Shown: positions 42,791 to 51,584 of the stretch, one piece after another
How positions within the stretch are numbered: the first letter of the stretch is position 1
Layout: every line of letters begins with the position of its first letter
NCBI RefSeq assembly: GCF_945952435.1
Contig: NZ_CAMFHZ010000005.1
Span: 1-64,000, forward strand
Direction: 5' to 3'
Length of the DNA stretch: 64,000 nucleotides
DNA from: an uncultured Microbacterium sp.
GTDB taxonomy: Bacteria; Actinomycetota; Actinomycetes; Actinomycetales; Microbacteriaceae
The notes under the pieces: model-generated
Databases searched by the model: none
The model's input: only the letters and a program-made list of their open reading frames with translations
What the model was told of the DNA's origin: nothing
Position numbers and translations under genes: made by a program

Positions 42791-43855
42791 ATGAAGCTGC
42801 ACAACCCGTTCCGCACCGCCCTGGTGGCGACGCTCGGCGTGGGCCTCGGGATCCTGCTCATCCAGAGCGTGCAGGCGCTCTCCACGATCCTGCTCTACGT
42901 GGGAACCGCTCTGTTCCTGAGCCTCGGACTGGACCCGATGGTCAGCTGGTTGACCCGCCGACGCCTTCCGCGCTGGGCGGCGGTGCTCGTGACGATCCTG
43001 GTCGTGCTGGGCCTGTTCGCGGGGATCGTGCTCATGGTGATCCCGATCCTGGTCGACCAGATCTCCCAGCTCGTGCAACAGATCACGGCGCTCGTGAACA
43101 GCGGGACCGCGTTCACCGATGCGAGGCAATGGATCAACCACGCCTTCCCGAACCTCGATGTGGACACGGCGTTCGTCTACATCAACGACTGGGTCAACAA
43201 GAACCTGGGCGACATCAGCAACTCGATCGGGCGGAGCGTGATCGTCCTCGGCAGCGCGGTCTTCACGACCTTCGCCGGGGCCTTCATCGTGTTGATCCTC
43301 ACCATCTACTTCACGGCGGCGATCCCCTCGCTCAAGGGCGCCGTCTATCAGCTGGTTCCCGCCTCCAAGCGCGATCGGTTCATCGACCTCTCCGAGCAGA
43401 TCACCGCCTCCGTCGGATACTACGTGATGGGTCAGGTCACGATGGGCGCGATCAACGGCGTCCTGAGCTTCGTCTTCCTCTCGATCATGCAGGCGCCGTT
43501 CCCCATCGTGCTCGCCGTGATCGCGTTCTTCTTCTCCCTGATCCCACTCGTGGGGACCCTCACGGGGTCGACCATCATCGTGCTGCTCTGTCTGATCCCC
43601 GGTCTCGGCGGCTCGTTCCTGACCGCGTTGATCGCGGCGATCTACTACCTCGTCTACATGCAGATCGAGGCGTACGTGATCTCGCCGCGGGTCATGCAGC
43701 GCGCGGTGTCGGTGCCGGGTGCCGTCGTGGTCATCGCGGCGCTCGCGGGCGGCGCGCTGCTCGGGCTCCTCGGTGCCCTCATCGCGATCCCGGTCGCGGC
43801 CAGCATCCTCATCATCTTCCGGCAGGTGCTCATCCCCCGGATGAACGAGCGCTGA
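42791..43855 (+). CDS. AI-2E family transporter (PF01594-type membrane protein)
   Basis: A 354-aa membrane protein with about eight helices, beginning FRTALVATLGVGLGILLIQSV. It has the family's central extracytoplasmic segment (about 85-145, LVDQISQLVQQITALVNSG), the LSLGLDPMVSWL and LIPLVGTLTGSTIIV blocks, and QIEAYVISPRVMQRAVSVPGAVV. Despite the name, family members include Na+/H+ antiporters and exporters, so the substrate is open. GGAGG precedes the ATG at 42791. Confidence 0.88.
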   Translation: MKLHNPFRTALVATLGVGLGILLIQSVQALSTILLYVGTALFLSLGLDPMVSWLTRRRLPRWAAVLVTILVVLGLFAGIVLMVIPILVDQISQLVQQITALVNSGTAFTDARQWINHAFPNLDVDTAFVYINDWVNKNLGDISNSIGRSVIVLGSAVFTTFAGAFIVLILTIYFTAAIPSLKGAVYQLVPASKRDRFIDLSEQITASVGYYVMGQVTMGAINGVLSFVFLSIMQAPFPIVLAVIAFFFSLIPLVGTLTGSTIIVLLCLIPGLGGSFLTALIAAIYYLVYMQIEAYVISPRVMQRAVSVPGAVVVIAALAGGALLGLLGALIAIPVAASILIIFRQVLIPRMNER

Positions 43856-43897
43856 TCCGGTCCCTCGGGATCCGCCCCCAGGACCGCAGGCGCCCGA

Positions 43898-44608
43898 TCA
43901 GGCGGGCCAGTCCATGCGCAGAGGAAGCGCCTCCGGATGAACGGCGCGCACGATCTCGTCGAGCACACGGCGAGTCTGCGTCTCCCCGACCCAGAGATGC
44001 CGTCCGCCGGCGACGGCGATGAGCTCGGCACCGGGGATCGCGCGGAACCGCTCCGCCGCCTCGTCGGGGCGCAGATAGTCGTCGAGCTCCGGCACGAGCA
44101 CCACAACCCGTCGACGATCCTCCGCCCACGCGGCGACCTCCTCCGGCGTCGTGCGGTGAAGCGGCGGCGACAGCAGGATGACGCCCTCGATGTCGTGCTC
44201 CCGACCGTACTTCAGGGCCAGTTCGGTCCCGAACGACCAGCCGACGAGCCAGGGACGGGGCAGTGCGCGCTCGCGGACGAGATCCATCGCCGCCGCCACG
44301 TCGTGCCGCTCGGCGCGTCCACCGTCGAAAGCGCCCTCGCTGGCCCCGTGCCGGGAGGAGGTGCCTCGCGTGTTGAATCGGAGCACGGCGAGATCGGCCT
44401 GCGCGGGAAGGCGCGACGCCGCCTTGCGCAGGATGTGCGAATCCATGAAGCCCCCGGCGGTGGGCAGGGGATGCAGCGTCACGAGCGTCGCGACGGGCGG
44501 CACGTCCGCCGGGAGGGCGAGCTCGCCGACGAGGCGGAGGCCGTCGTCCGTGCGGAGGGCGATCCTCTCCCGGCGCGCCGGGAGCTCCCGGGGTCCGCGG
44601 ATCTCCAC
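43898..44608 (-). CDS. Alpha/beta hydrolase
   Basis: A 236-aa cytoplasmic hydrolase: LHPLPTAGGFMDSHILRKAA (oxyanion loop), FNTRGTSSRHG, nucleophile elbow LVGWSFGTELALKYG, Asp in VLVPELDDYLRPDEA and His in GGRHLWVG. This order fits small alpha/beta hydrolases of unknown substrate in actinobacteria. The GTG at 44608 follows the 94-aa gene stop by one base, so the two are coupled. Confidence 0.8.
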   Translation of the reverse strand: MEIRGPRELPARRERIALRTDDGLRLVGELALPADVPPVATLVTLHPLPTAGGFMDSHILRKAASRLPAQADLAVLRFNTRGTSSRHGASEGAFDGGRAERHDVAAAMDLVRERALPRPWLVGWSFGTELALKYGREHDIEGVILLSPPLHRTTPEEVAAWAEDRRRVVVLVPELDDYLRPDEAAERFRAIPGAELIAVAGGRHLWVGETQTRRVLDEIVRAVHPEALPLRMDWPA

Positions 44609-44609
44609 G

Positions 44610-44894
44610 TCAGCGCCTCCGCCAGCAGCCGGCGTGCCAGTGCCGCCGAGCGGCCAGGTCCGCGGCATCGCCGAGCACGCCGTCCGCGCGCCAGACGACG
44701 AGATGGGCCGTGCCGGCGGGGATGACGCCGGAGCAGCCGGGGCAGACGTATTCCTTCTGCGCCTGCGCAGCGCTCAGGGGCTGTACGTACCATTGCGCGG
44801 CGCCGCGGGTCTCGACGCGCTTCCATCCGGCGATGAGACGATCCAGCGAGTCCTCGCGAGGGCGCTCCTCACGGCGTCGATGCGATCGAGGCAT
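44610..44894 (-). CDS. Small zinc-finger-like protein (CxxC...HxxC)
   Basis: A 94-aa basic protein. A C-P-G-C pair (Cys51, Cys54) and H-A-G-C (His87, Cys90) at the end could form one treble-clef zinc site; the segment between them is GVIPAGTAHLVVWRADGVLG. This resembles the metal-binding half of HNH-like or nucleic-acid binding folds but has no visible catalytic His-Asn pair. Coupled to the hydrolase downstream. Function unknown. Confidence 0.7.
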   Translation of the reverse strand: MPRSHRRREERPREDSLDRLIAGWKRVETRGAAQWYVQPLSAAQAQKEYVCPGCSGVIPAGTAHLVVWRADGVLGDAADLAARRHWHAGCWRRR

Positions 44895-44906
44895 GGAGGA
44901 CCCCGT

Positions 44907-45602
44907 TCACCACCAGTTGTTGGCAGACCAGAACGCCTGCGCGGCTCCCCAGCTTCCGTACCGCCCCACGGCATAGCCGTTCGCCCAGCGCAGATTGTCC
45001 ACCGGGTCGTAGCCGTTGCCCGGGACCTTGCCGCAGGGGTAGGCCTGCGCGAGTCCGCAGGCACCCGAGCTGCTGTTCGTCGCGTTCGGGTTCCACCCGC
45101 TTTCGCGGCTCACGATGTAGTCGACGTAACCCCAGTCGCTGCTCGCGATGCCTGCGGCGGCCATCCACTCGGCCGGAGCTCCGCCTCCGCTGTAGAAGAG
45201 CGGAGCGTTGGCGGCGGACGAATCGCTCTGCGAGCTGTCCGAGGACGCGGGCTCCGGCTCGGCCGTCGGAGTCGGCTTGGGCGTGACGTAGACCTCGAAT
45301 ACGTCCCGCGTCGCCGCCTGCGGTGCGGCCCCGTGGACGGAGACGGTGATGTTCTGGGCATCCTTCGCGGCGAGCGAATAGGCCGTCACCGGAGCGGGCT
45401 CTGCCTGCACGGGACCCGCCATCGCGAATCCGGCCGGTGCGACCACCGCGACCGAGAACCCGACGACGGCAAGGCCGGCGAGCACGCCGGCCAGGGCGCG
45501 ACGACGTGGGCGCGGTGCGCCGGCACGAGGTGCGCGGAACGGGGAATCCTTCGTGGCAGCGGTTCGGGCGCGCGACGAGATCAGATCGTTATCGGGAGTC
45601 AC
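44907..45602 (-). CDS. Secreted aggregation-promoting-factor (Apf) / transglycosylase-like protein
   Basis: A 231-aa protein with an Arg-rich N-terminus, a hydrophobic export segment (about 37-60, ALAGVLAGLAVVGFSVAVVAPAG), a Ser/Pro/Glu-rich linker and a C-terminal domain IVSRESGWNPNATNSSSGACGLAQAYPC. The RESGWNP Glu and the CGLAQ...C block match the Apf C-terminal/lysozyme-like domain, which suggests peptidoglycan cleavage at the surface. GTG at 45602 is preceded by TAAACT 10 nt upstream. Confidence 0.82.
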   Translation of the reverse strand: MTPDNDLISSRARTAATKDSPFRAPRAGAPRPRRRALAGVLAGLAVVGFSVAVVAPAGFAMAGPVQAEPAPVTAYSLAAKDAQNITVSVHGAAPQAATRDVFEVYVTPKPTPTAEPEPASSDSSQSDSSAANAPLFYSGGGAPAEWMAAAGIASSDWGYVDYIVSRESGWNPNATNSSSGACGLAQAYPCGKVPGNGYDPVDNLRWANGYAVGRYGSWGAAQAFWSANNWW

Positions 45603-45612
45603 AGTGGGTCCG

Positions 45613-45618
45613 AGTTTA
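45613..45618 (-). promoter_or_regulatory. -10 (TAAACT) of the Apf-type gene, near-leaderless
   Basis: Minus-strand TAAACT ends 10 nt before the GTG at 45602. The predicted leader is only about 3-4 nt. Confidence 0.4.
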
Positions 45619-45651
45619 GCCAGACGAACCTGAATCCGCCATGAGAATCGC

Positions 45652-46224
45652 TCAGCGGATCGCAAGAAGGACGTCGATCGTGGCGTCCAGCAGCGCATCC
45701 ACCTGCTCCTCGCGGTAGCCGTGACGCTGCATTCGGAACGCGGTCTGACGCACCTGCTCCACGCTCAGCGTGTCGCCGTCGCGCAGGAAGCGGGTGATCC
45801 GCTGCGCGACGTGATCGACCTCGTCGACGCGGTATCCGAACGTGAGGATCCCCGTACGGGCGAAACGGTGGCGGGGCGGACGGCTGAGGTGATCGAGGAT
45901 GACCTGAGCCTCCGAGCGGGCCTTGCCCACCCAGGCCGACGCGCCCTCTGACGCGACCGCGGCTGCGCGTTCCCGTTGAGCGAACGCCTCCTCCACGCGC
46001 GCGAGCGCCGCATCGACCGCGTCGATGCGATAGCCGCCGCGCACCACCGGGAAGGACGCCGAGCGGACGTCTGCCGCATCGATCCCGGTCGCGCCCTGTT
46101 CGAACGCCTGACGCGCGCGGCCGAGGAAGGCGTCGACCGCGGCGCGCTGATAGCCCTTCTCGCGTCGCCCGACGAGGGGGAAGCTCGGGCTCTCGGCGCC
46201 CGTCTGCTCGGTGGAGATGCTCAT
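45652..46224 (-). CDS. DivIVA-domain repeat protein
   Basis: A 190-aa protein containing four short DivIVA-type repeats, each with G-Y-x4-V-D: GYQRAAVD (24-31), GYRIDAVD (64-71), GYRVDEVD (130-137) and GYREEQVD (169-176), preceded by an F-x-x-x hydrophobic start. DivIVA repeat proteins of actinobacteria are linked to poles, septa or the cell wall, but this short form has no known role. Its ATG overlaps the cdsA stop (ATGA), linking it to phospholipid synthesis. Confidence 0.82.
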   Translation of the reverse strand: MSISTEQTGAESPSFPLVGRREKGYQRAAVDAFLGRARQAFEQGATGIDAADVRSASFPVVRGGYRIDAVDAALARVEEAFAQRERAAAVASEGASAWVGKARSEAQVILDHLSRPPRHRFARTGILTFGYRVDEVDHVAQRITRFLRDGDTLSVEQVRQTAFRMQRHGYREEQVDALLDATIDVLLAIR

Positions 46225-47270
46225 GCTGCGGCCGCCAAGGGTGTCAGGAGATGGAAGAGGGCGAGCGCCACGACGGCGGAGGGGAGGATGCTGTCCAGAC
46301 GATCCAGCAGCCCGCCGTGACCGGGCAGCCAGGAACTCATGTCCTTGATGCCGAGGTCCCGCTTGAGCAGCGACTCCCCCAGATCCCCCAGGGTCGCCGA
46401 GACCACGAGCGCGGCGCCGAAGATCACCCCGGCCCACCACGGGATCTCGAGCATGAACACGCCGATCAGCGCACCGGCCGCCAGCGAGGCCACGACCGCG
46501 CCCGCGAAGCCCTCCCAGGTCTTCTTGGGGCTGATCCGGGGGGCCATCGGGTGACGCCCACCCCGACCGAACAGCAGTCCGGAGGCGTAGGCGGCCGTGT
46601 CGGCGACGACGACCACGATGATGAACGCGAGCACCCACCACTCGCCACGGGGCTGCCGCAGCAGCAGCAGGGTCAGGGCGCCGAGGAACGGCACGTAGAC
46701 CTGCACGAACCCACCGGCGAAGACGTCGGTGAGCACATCGCCGTACGTGCGCCCGTCCCGGGCGAGCATCTGCCCCAGGAGGCGCCAGATCACCACGACG
46801 AAGACCGCGACGAACAGCATGACCCAGCAGAGCCACGGGTCGGCGAAGTAGCCGGCCGCGGCCAGGGCGGCTCCGACGACGAGCTGCGGCCACAGATCCA
46901 CGCGGCGCCCGCCCGCCCGCAACGCGAGCACGAGCTCCCAGACGGCCAGCAGGACGATCGCGAGACCGATGAGGACGAAGGACCACTTCGCGAACACGAG
47001 TGATCCGATGATCACCGCGCCGATCAGCAGCCCCACGAGGATGGCGAGCACGAGATCGCGGCCCGTGCGCTCCTTGATCCGCTCGTTCGCGAGATCGATC
47101 TGATCCCGGGCATGCGACACGTGGGTGTCGAACTCGGCCTTCCTGGCCTGCCACTGCGCCTGCAGGTTGTCGCCGGTGCGGGGCGCCGGCGACGCGCCGT
47201 CGGAACGCTTCGGCAGGGGTGGCCGCGGTGGGATCCGCGACGCCTGGTCGTCCCCGAGTGGGGTGGTCAT
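46221..47270 (-). CDS. cdsA: Phosphatidate cytidylyltransferase
   Basis: A 349-aa membrane enzyme making CDP-diacylglycerol. The first 75 residues are hydrophilic, then about eight helices. The family signature reads SLLKRDLGIKDMSSWLPGHGGLLDRLDS near the C-terminus, with KKTWEGFAGA before it. Eight bases separate it from frr, and it overlaps the DivIVA-repeat gene. The frr-cdsA order is widespread in bacteria. Confidence 0.95.
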   Translation of the reverse strand: MTTPLGDDQASRIPPRPPLPKRSDGASPAPRTGDNLQAQWQARKAEFDTHVSHARDQIDLANERIKERTGRDLVLAILVGLLIGAVIIGSLVFAKWSFVLIGLAIVLLAVWELVLALRAGGRRVDLWPQLVVGAALAAAGYFADPWLCWVMLFVAVFVVVIWRLLGQMLARDGRTYGDVLTDVFAGGFVQVYVPFLGALTLLLLRQPRGEWWVLAFIIVVVVADTAAYASGLLFGRGGRHPMAPRISPKKTWEGFAGAVVASLAAGALIGVFMLEIPWWAGVIFGAALVVSATLGDLGESLLKRDLGIKDMSSWLPGHGGLLDRLDSILPSAVVALALFHLLTPLAAAA

Positions 47271-47278
47271 GCGCGCTC

Positions 47279-47833
47279 TCAGACCTCGAGGAGTTCTGCC
47301 TCTTTGCGCTTGACAGCCTCGTCGATCAGGTCGACGTGCTGGCGCGTGAGGACGTCGAGCTCCTTCTCGCCACGGACGATCTCGTCCTCGCCGAGGTCGC
47401 TCTTGAGGGCGTCCAGCTCGTCCTTCGCCTTACGACGGATGCCACGGACATGCACCTTCGCGTCCTCGCCCTTGCTCTTGACGAGCTTGACGTACTCCTT
47501 GCGGCGCTCGGCGGTCAGCTCGGGCATCGTGACCCGGATGATGTTGCCGTCGTTCGAGGGGTTGGCGCCGAGGTTCGGCATGTCCCGGATCGCCTGCTCG
47601 ATCGCCTTGAGCGCGGACTTGTCGTAGGGCGTGACGTTGAGGGTGCGGGCCTCGGGATTCGCCAGCGAGGCGAGCTGCGCGAGCGGCGTGGGCGTGCCGT
47701 AGTAGTCGACCAGGATCTTCTGGAACATCTGCGGGTTGGCGCGGCCGGTGCGCACCGTGCTGAAGTCCTCCTTGGCGGCCTCGACGGCGCGCTGCATGCG
47801 GGAGGTGGTGTCGGCGAGGACATCCGCGATCAC
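47279..47833 (-). CDS. frr: Ribosome recycling factor
   Basis: A 184-aa factor that splits post-termination ribosomes with EF-G. Family blocks: [52 protein letters not shown] and [27 protein letters not shown] at 47833 follows AGGAG. A TAGACT -10 lies at 47864-47869. It begins the frr-cdsA-DivIVA-repeat unit. Confidence 0.97.
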   Translation of the reverse strand: MIADVLADTTSRMQRAVEAAKEDFSTVRTGRANPQMFQKILVDYYGTPTPLAQLASLANPEARTLNVTPYDKSALKAIEQAIRDMPNLGANPSNDGNIIRVTMPELTAERRKEYVKLVKSKGEDAKVHVRGIRRKAKDELDALKSDLGEDEIVRGEKELDVLTRQHVDLIDEAVKRKEAELLEV

Positions 47834-47863
47834 GGTGACTCCTATCGTCTGGGGGTTCGGTTC

Positions 47864-47869
47864 AGTCTA
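47864..47869 (-). promoter_or_regulatory. Probable -10 (TAGACT) of frr
   Basis: Minus-strand TAGACT lies 30 nt before the frr GTG, just downstream of the pyrH terminator hairpin. This would let frr-cdsA be transcribed independently of pyrH. Confidence 0.45.
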
Positions 47870-47882
47870 TCCGGGGTGCGCG

Positions 47883-47922
47883 GGAACCCCGCCCCTGTGC
47901 ACGGTGCGTGGGGCGGGGTTCC
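47883..47922 (-). terminator. Terminator hairpin after pyrH
   Basis: A perfect 13-bp stem (GGAACCCCGCCCC with GGGGCGGGGTTCC) and 14-nt loop, 4 bp after the pyrH stop. No T tract, but the stem is very stable. Confidence 0.65.
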
Positions 47923-47926
47923 GAGG

Positions 47927-48646
47927 TCACGAGGCGAGGACGCGGGTGCCGATCGCCTCGCCGAGCAGCGCGCGGGTGATGTTGCCCGCGGGCTCCATGC
48001 CGAACACGCGCATGTCCATTCCGTTGTCCATGCAGAGGCTGAACGCGGTCGAGTCGACGACCTTGAGGCCGCGCACGAGCGCGTCCTGGAAGGTGATCTC
48101 CTCGATCCGCTCGGCGGAGGCGTCCTTGTTCGGATCCGCCGTGTAGATCGCGTCGACGCCGTTCTTCGCGACGAGGACCTCGTCCGCCCCGACCTCCAGC
48201 GCGCGCTGGGCGGCGACCGTGTCGGTCGAGAAGTACGGCAGCCCCGCACCGGCGCCGAAGATCACGACGCGCCCCTTCTCCATGTGCCGCTCGGCGCGCA
48301 GCGGAAGATAAGGCTCGGCGACCTGCGTCATCGCGATCGCCGACTGCACCCGCGGGGAGGCTCCCGCCTGCTCCAGGAAGTCCTGCAGCGCCAGCGCGTT
48401 CATGACCGTGCCGAGCATGCCCATGTAGTCCGCGCGCGAGCGGTCCATGCCGCGCTGGCTCAGTTCGGCGCCGCGGAAGAAGTTGCCGCCGCCGACGACC
48501 ACCGCGATCTCGACCTGATCGGTCGCCGCGGCGATCTCCCGGGCGATCTGGCTGACGATGTCCGGGTTGACGCCGAGCTGGCCGCCACCGAAGGCTTCGC
48601 CGGAGAGCTTGAGGACGACGCGTCGTCGCCCCTGTCGTTCGGTCAT
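47927..48646 (-). CDS. pyrH: UMP kinase
   Basis: A 239-aa amino-acid-kinase fold enzyme making [16 protein letters not shown] near residue 10, [36 protein letters not shown], and [42 protein letters not shown] precedes the ATG at 48646. The order rpsB-tsf-pyrH-frr is conserved, but here hairpins flank pyrH on both sides. Confidence 0.97.
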   Translation of the reverse strand: MTERQGRRRVVLKLSGEAFGGGQLGVNPDIVSQIAREIAAATDQVEIAVVVGGGNFFRGAELSQRGMDRSRADYMGMLGTVMNALALQDFLEQAGASPRVQSAIAMTQVAEPYLPLRAERHMEKGRVVIFGAGAGLPYFSTDTVAAQRALEVGADEVLVAKNGVDAIYTADPNKDASAERIEEITFQDALVRGLKVVDSTAFSLCMDNGMDMRVFGMEPAGNITRALLGEAIGTRVLAS

Positions 48647-48709
48647 GGGTGCTTCCTCTCGTCTGGGAAAAGATATCGTGCGCCGGCCCGTGACAGGAGG
48701 GCGGGCATG

Positions 48710-48749
48710 ACGAAGGGGTCCGGACCCTGGTGGATCCGAACCCCTTCGT
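48710..48749 (-). terminator. Terminator hairpin after tsf
   Basis: ACGAAGGGGT pairs with ACCCCTTCGT (positions 48710-48719 and 48740-48749), continuing with a mismatch into CGGA/TCCG. It starts 5 bp after the tsf stop and separates tsf from pyrH. Confidence 0.65.
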
Positions 48750-48754
48750 TGCTG

Positions 48755-49582
48755 TTACGCGCCGACCTTGAAGCGCGCGAAGCCGGTCACCGTGATGCCG
48801 GCATCCTTCGCGACCTGGCCCACGGACAGCTTGTTGTCCTTCGCGTAGTCCTGCTCCAGCAGGGCGACCTGCTTGAAGAAAGCGGTCACGCGGCCCTCGA
48901 CGATCTTCGGCAGGGCGGCCTCGGGCTTGCCCTCGTTGCGGGAGATCTCGGTGACGATCTCGCGCTCCTTCTCCACGTCCGCGGCAGGGACGTCCTCACG
49001 GGTGAGGTAGGAGGGGTTCGCGAACGAGATGTGCTGTGCGATGCTGCGCGCGGTCTCCGCGTCGTCACCCGTGTAGGCGACGACCACGCCGACCTGCGGC
49101 GGGAGGTCCTTGCTCGTGCGGTGCAGGTACACCTGGAACGCGTCACCGGTCAGCGTACGCACGCGGCGCAGCTCGACCTTCTCGCCGATGATCGCGGCCT
49201 CGTCGGAGATGAGCTGCTCGACCGACTGACCGCCGGCGTCGGCGGCGAGGGCGGCCTCCACGGAGTCCGCCTTGACGGCGGCCGCGGCGTCGAGGACCTT
49301 CTCGCCCAGAGCGAGGAAGCGGTCGTTCTTGGCGACGAAGTCGGTCTCGCAGGCGAGTTCGATCATCGTGACGGTGCCGTCCTGCTCGCGCGCGGCGACC
49401 AGGCCCTCGCTCGTGGAACGGTCGGCGCGCTTGGCGTTGCCCTTGGCACCCTTCAGACGCAGGATCTCGACGGCCTTCTCGACGTTGCCGTCGGCCTCCT
49501 CGAGCGCCTTCTTGGTGTCGACCATTCCCGTGCCGAGCTGCTCACGCAGCGCCTTGATGTCGGCGATGGTGAAGTTGGCCAT
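48755..49582 (-). CDS. tsf: Elongation factor Ts
   Basis: A 275-aa guanine-nucleotide exchange factor for EF-Tu. MANFTIADIKALREQLGTGMVDTKKALEEADG is the family N-terminus and the central TDFVAKNDRF motif contacts EF-Tu. Length is typical of actinobacteria. It follows rpsB by 46 bp on the same strand and ends at a hairpin. Confidence 0.98.
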   Translation of the reverse strand: MANFTIADIKALREQLGTGMVDTKKALEEADGNVEKAVEILRLKGAKGNAKRADRSTSEGLVAAREQDGTVTMIELACETDFVAKNDRFLALGEKVLDAAAAVKADSVEAALAADAGGQSVEQLISDEAAIIGEKVELRRVRTLTGDAFQVYLHRTSKDLPPQVGVVVAYTGDDAETARSIAQHISFANPSYLTREDVPAADVEKEREIVTEISRNEGKPEAALPKIVEGRVTAFFKQVALLEQDYAKDNKLSVGQVAKDAGITVTGFARFKVGA

Positions 49583-49628
49583 GTTGTGCTGGCTCCTTGC
49601 TTCGTGTGTGTACGAGTGGGTGTGCGGA

Positions 49629-50510
49629 TTACTTGTCGGCGGCCTCGGCGTCGGCGACCTCGGTGGAGGTCTCGCCGGCGGCGTCGGCGATCGCCTCGTC
49701 GTGGGCCGCTTCGCCGGCCTCGTCCGCGGCCGACTCGGTCGCGGCGACCTGCGCGTCCGCGCCCTCGAGGAGGACCTGCTCCCACTCGGCGAGCGGCTCG
49801 GCGTCGCCGGCGTCCGGGTTGTGCTTCTGCTGCAGGCCCTCGGCCGCGGCGTCCGCGATGATCCGGGTGAGCAGCGAGACGGAGCGGATCGCGTCGTCGT
49901 TGCCGGGGATCGGGTACTGGAAGTCGTCCGGGTCCGCGTTGGTGTCGAGGATGCCGATCACCGGGATGCCGAGCTTCTTGGCCTCGTCGATGGCGAGGTG
50001 CTCGCGCTTGGCGTCGACGACCCACAGGGCGGACGGCGTCTTGGTGAGGTTGCGGATACCGCCGAGGGACTTGTGCAGCTTGTCGAGCTCGCGCTTCTTG
50101 AGCAGCAGTTCCTTCTTGGTGAAGCCCGACGCGGCAGGGTTCTCGTAGTCGAGCTCCTCGAGCTCCTTCATGCGGGCGAGACGCTTCGCGATCGTGGAGA
50201 AGTTGGTGAGCAGACCGCCGAGCCAGCGCTGGTTGACGTAGGGCTGGCCCACACGCGTGGCCTGCTCGGCGAGGATCTCCTGCGCCTGCTTCTTGGTGCC
50301 GACGAAGAGGATGGTGCCGCCGTGGGCGACCGTCTCCTTGACGAAGTCGTAGGCCTTGTCGATATAGCCGAGCGACTGCTGCAGGTCGATGATGTGGATA
50401 CCGCTGCGCTCGGTGAGGATGAAGCGCTTCACCTTCGGGTTCCACCGGCGGGTCTGGTGTCCGAAGTGAACGCCGCTGTCGAGCAGCTGGCGGATGGTGA
50501 CGACGGCCAT
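49629..50510 (-). CDS. rpsB: 30S ribosomal protein S2
   Basis: A 293-aa S2: [31 protein letters not shown] start, [36 protein letters not shown]-terminal tail of about 45 residues is Ala/Glu/Asp-rich and disordered, common in actinobacteria. AAGGAG precedes the ATG at 50510. The mRNA probably has a leader of 100 nt or more containing a hairpin. Confidence 0.98.
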   Translation of the reverse strand: MAVVTIRQLLDSGVHFGHQTRRWNPKVKRFILTERSGIHIIDLQQSLGYIDKAYDFVKETVAHGGTILFVGTKKQAQEILAEQATRVGQPYVNQRWLGGLLTNFSTIAKRLARMKELEELDYENPAASGFTKKELLLKKRELDKLHKSLGGIRNLTKTPSALWVVDAKREHLAIDEAKKLGIPVIGILDTNADPDDFQYPIPGNDDAIRSVSLLTRIIADAAAEGLQQKHNPDAGDAEPLAEWEQVLLEGADAQVAATESAADEAGEAAHDEAIADAAGETSTEVADAEAADK

Positions 50511-50541
50511 GGTCGTACTCCTTGTGTTGTTGAGGTTGAGT

Positions 50542-50559
50542 GCCGATCGGGCGATCGGC
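50542..50559 (-). promoter_or_regulatory. Hairpin in the rpsB leader
   Basis: GCCGATC-GCCC-GATCGGC (minus strand) is a perfect 7-bp stem, 32 nt upstream of the rpsB ATG. S2 autoregulates its mRNA in other bacteria, but by a different structure. Confidence 0.4.
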
Positions 50560-50807
50560 GATCCTGGTGCCCGGCGCACACTCCGCCCTTCTGCAAGGGA
50601 CCTGTGGAGGGTTCGCCACGTTGAACGCTGTGGGCACGCGTAGTCACCCCGACGGACGGGATGCCCTGCAAGCATATCAGGGCCTGGCACTGCGCGGCGT
50701 GCACGGGCGGCAGGACGCACCCGCCGCGTTCGTCCTGCACAACCACCGGGACTGCGGCGTTCTGTTCCGGATGCAGGATCGGGCCGCCGCGCCCCCGAGG
50801 AGGTCGT

Positions 50808-50813
50808 CAGAAT
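50808..50813 (+). promoter_or_regulatory. Leaderless-like -10 (CAGAAT) of the M23-type gene
   Basis: CAGAAT is 6 nt before the ATG at 50820. A GAGGAGGT farther upstream is too distant to serve as ribosome-binding site. Confidence 0.4.
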
Positions 50814-50819
50814 CGGCGC

Positions 50820-51476
50820 ATGCCCGCACGCACTCCCTTCCTCCGCTGCCATTTCCGGCTGTCGCGTGCGGTCCGCGATGCCCGAGCTCGCTTCCCTTTC
50901 GGAGCGTGGTCTCTCTCGCTGGTCGTGGTGGTGATGCTGGTCCTCGGTGCGGGGTCCGCGCGTGCCGTCGCGGCCGACGACGTGTCGGGGGATCATCCCG
51001 GATCTCCGGCTCACGCCTGGTCCCGGGACCATGTCGGCTCCCAGGAGCGGGCAAGACCGGAGCGCGTCTGGGTGTGGCCGGTCGACGGCATCCGGTCGGT
51101 TCGGGAGCCTTTCCGTGCGCCCGCCCACGAGTACGGGCCGGGTCACCGCGGGATCGACATCGCCGCCGCGGGCGTCGTGCGCTCTCCCGATGACGGCACG
51201 ATCGCCTTCGCCGGGACGGTCGTCGATCGCCCCCTCCTGACGATCGAGCACGCGGATGGACTGGTCACGACGCTGGAGCCCGTGACCGCGACCTTTCCGG
51301 CGGGGACCGTCGTGCAGCGCGGAGAAGCGGTGGGGACGCTCGCCACGGGCGGCCACGCCGCGCCCGGAACGCTGCATGTCGGAGTGCGCCGGAACGGGGA
51401 GTACATCAACCCCCTACCGCTGTTCGGACGTGTGCCCCGTGCGATCCTTCTGCCCTGCGGAAGCGAGGGATGTTGA
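50820..51476 (+). CDS. M23 (LytM) domain protein, exported
   Basis: A 218-aa protein with a basic N-terminus and a hydrophobic export segment (about 30-48, [20 protein letters not shown]). The LytM domain has [10 protein letters not shown] (zinc-binding H-x3-D) and [20 protein letters not shown]. The usual H-x-H motif reads T-x-H, so one catalytic His is absent. It may be a degenerate LytM regulator of cell-wall hydrolysis rather than an active endopeptidase. ATG at 50820 has CAGAAT 6 nt upstream. Confidence 0.82.
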   Translation: MPARTPFLRCHFRLSRAVRDARARFPFGAWSLSLVVVVMLVLGAGSARAVAADDVSGDHPGSPAHAWSRDHVGSQERARPERVWVWPVDGIRSVREPFRAPAHEYGPGHRGIDIAAAGVVRSPDDGTIAFAGTVVDRPLLTIEHADGLVTTLEPVTATFPAGTVVQRGEAVGTLATGGHAAPGTLHVGVRRNGEYINPLPLFGRVPRAILLPCGSEGC

Positions 51477-51584
51477 GCGGGAACGGGGATGCTGACCTTC
51501 AGGATCGCTCCGCCGAACCGCTCCACGCCCGATGCCATGGGGTCCGGTGCAACCTGGCACGTCCGCCCGGCGAGCGCGAAGCGG

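Larger units (their letters stand above)
50511..50819. other. Intergenic region between divergent rpsB and the M23-type gene
   Basis: 309 bp without a gene. It holds the rpsB leader with a GCCGATC-GGGC-GATCGGC hairpin (50542-50559), a weak rpsB -10 candidate (minus TATGCT, 50671-50676), and the CAGAAT hexamer 6 nt before the M23-type ATG. No other signal was recognised. Confidence 0.6.

Noticed and set aside
40742..43141. Upstream in-frame extension of the YbbN-like gene up to 43141
   Set aside because: The extension is an out-of-frame reading of the 620-aa membrane protein gene and of DNA antisense to the AI-2E gene; the ATG at 40741 has the correct family start.
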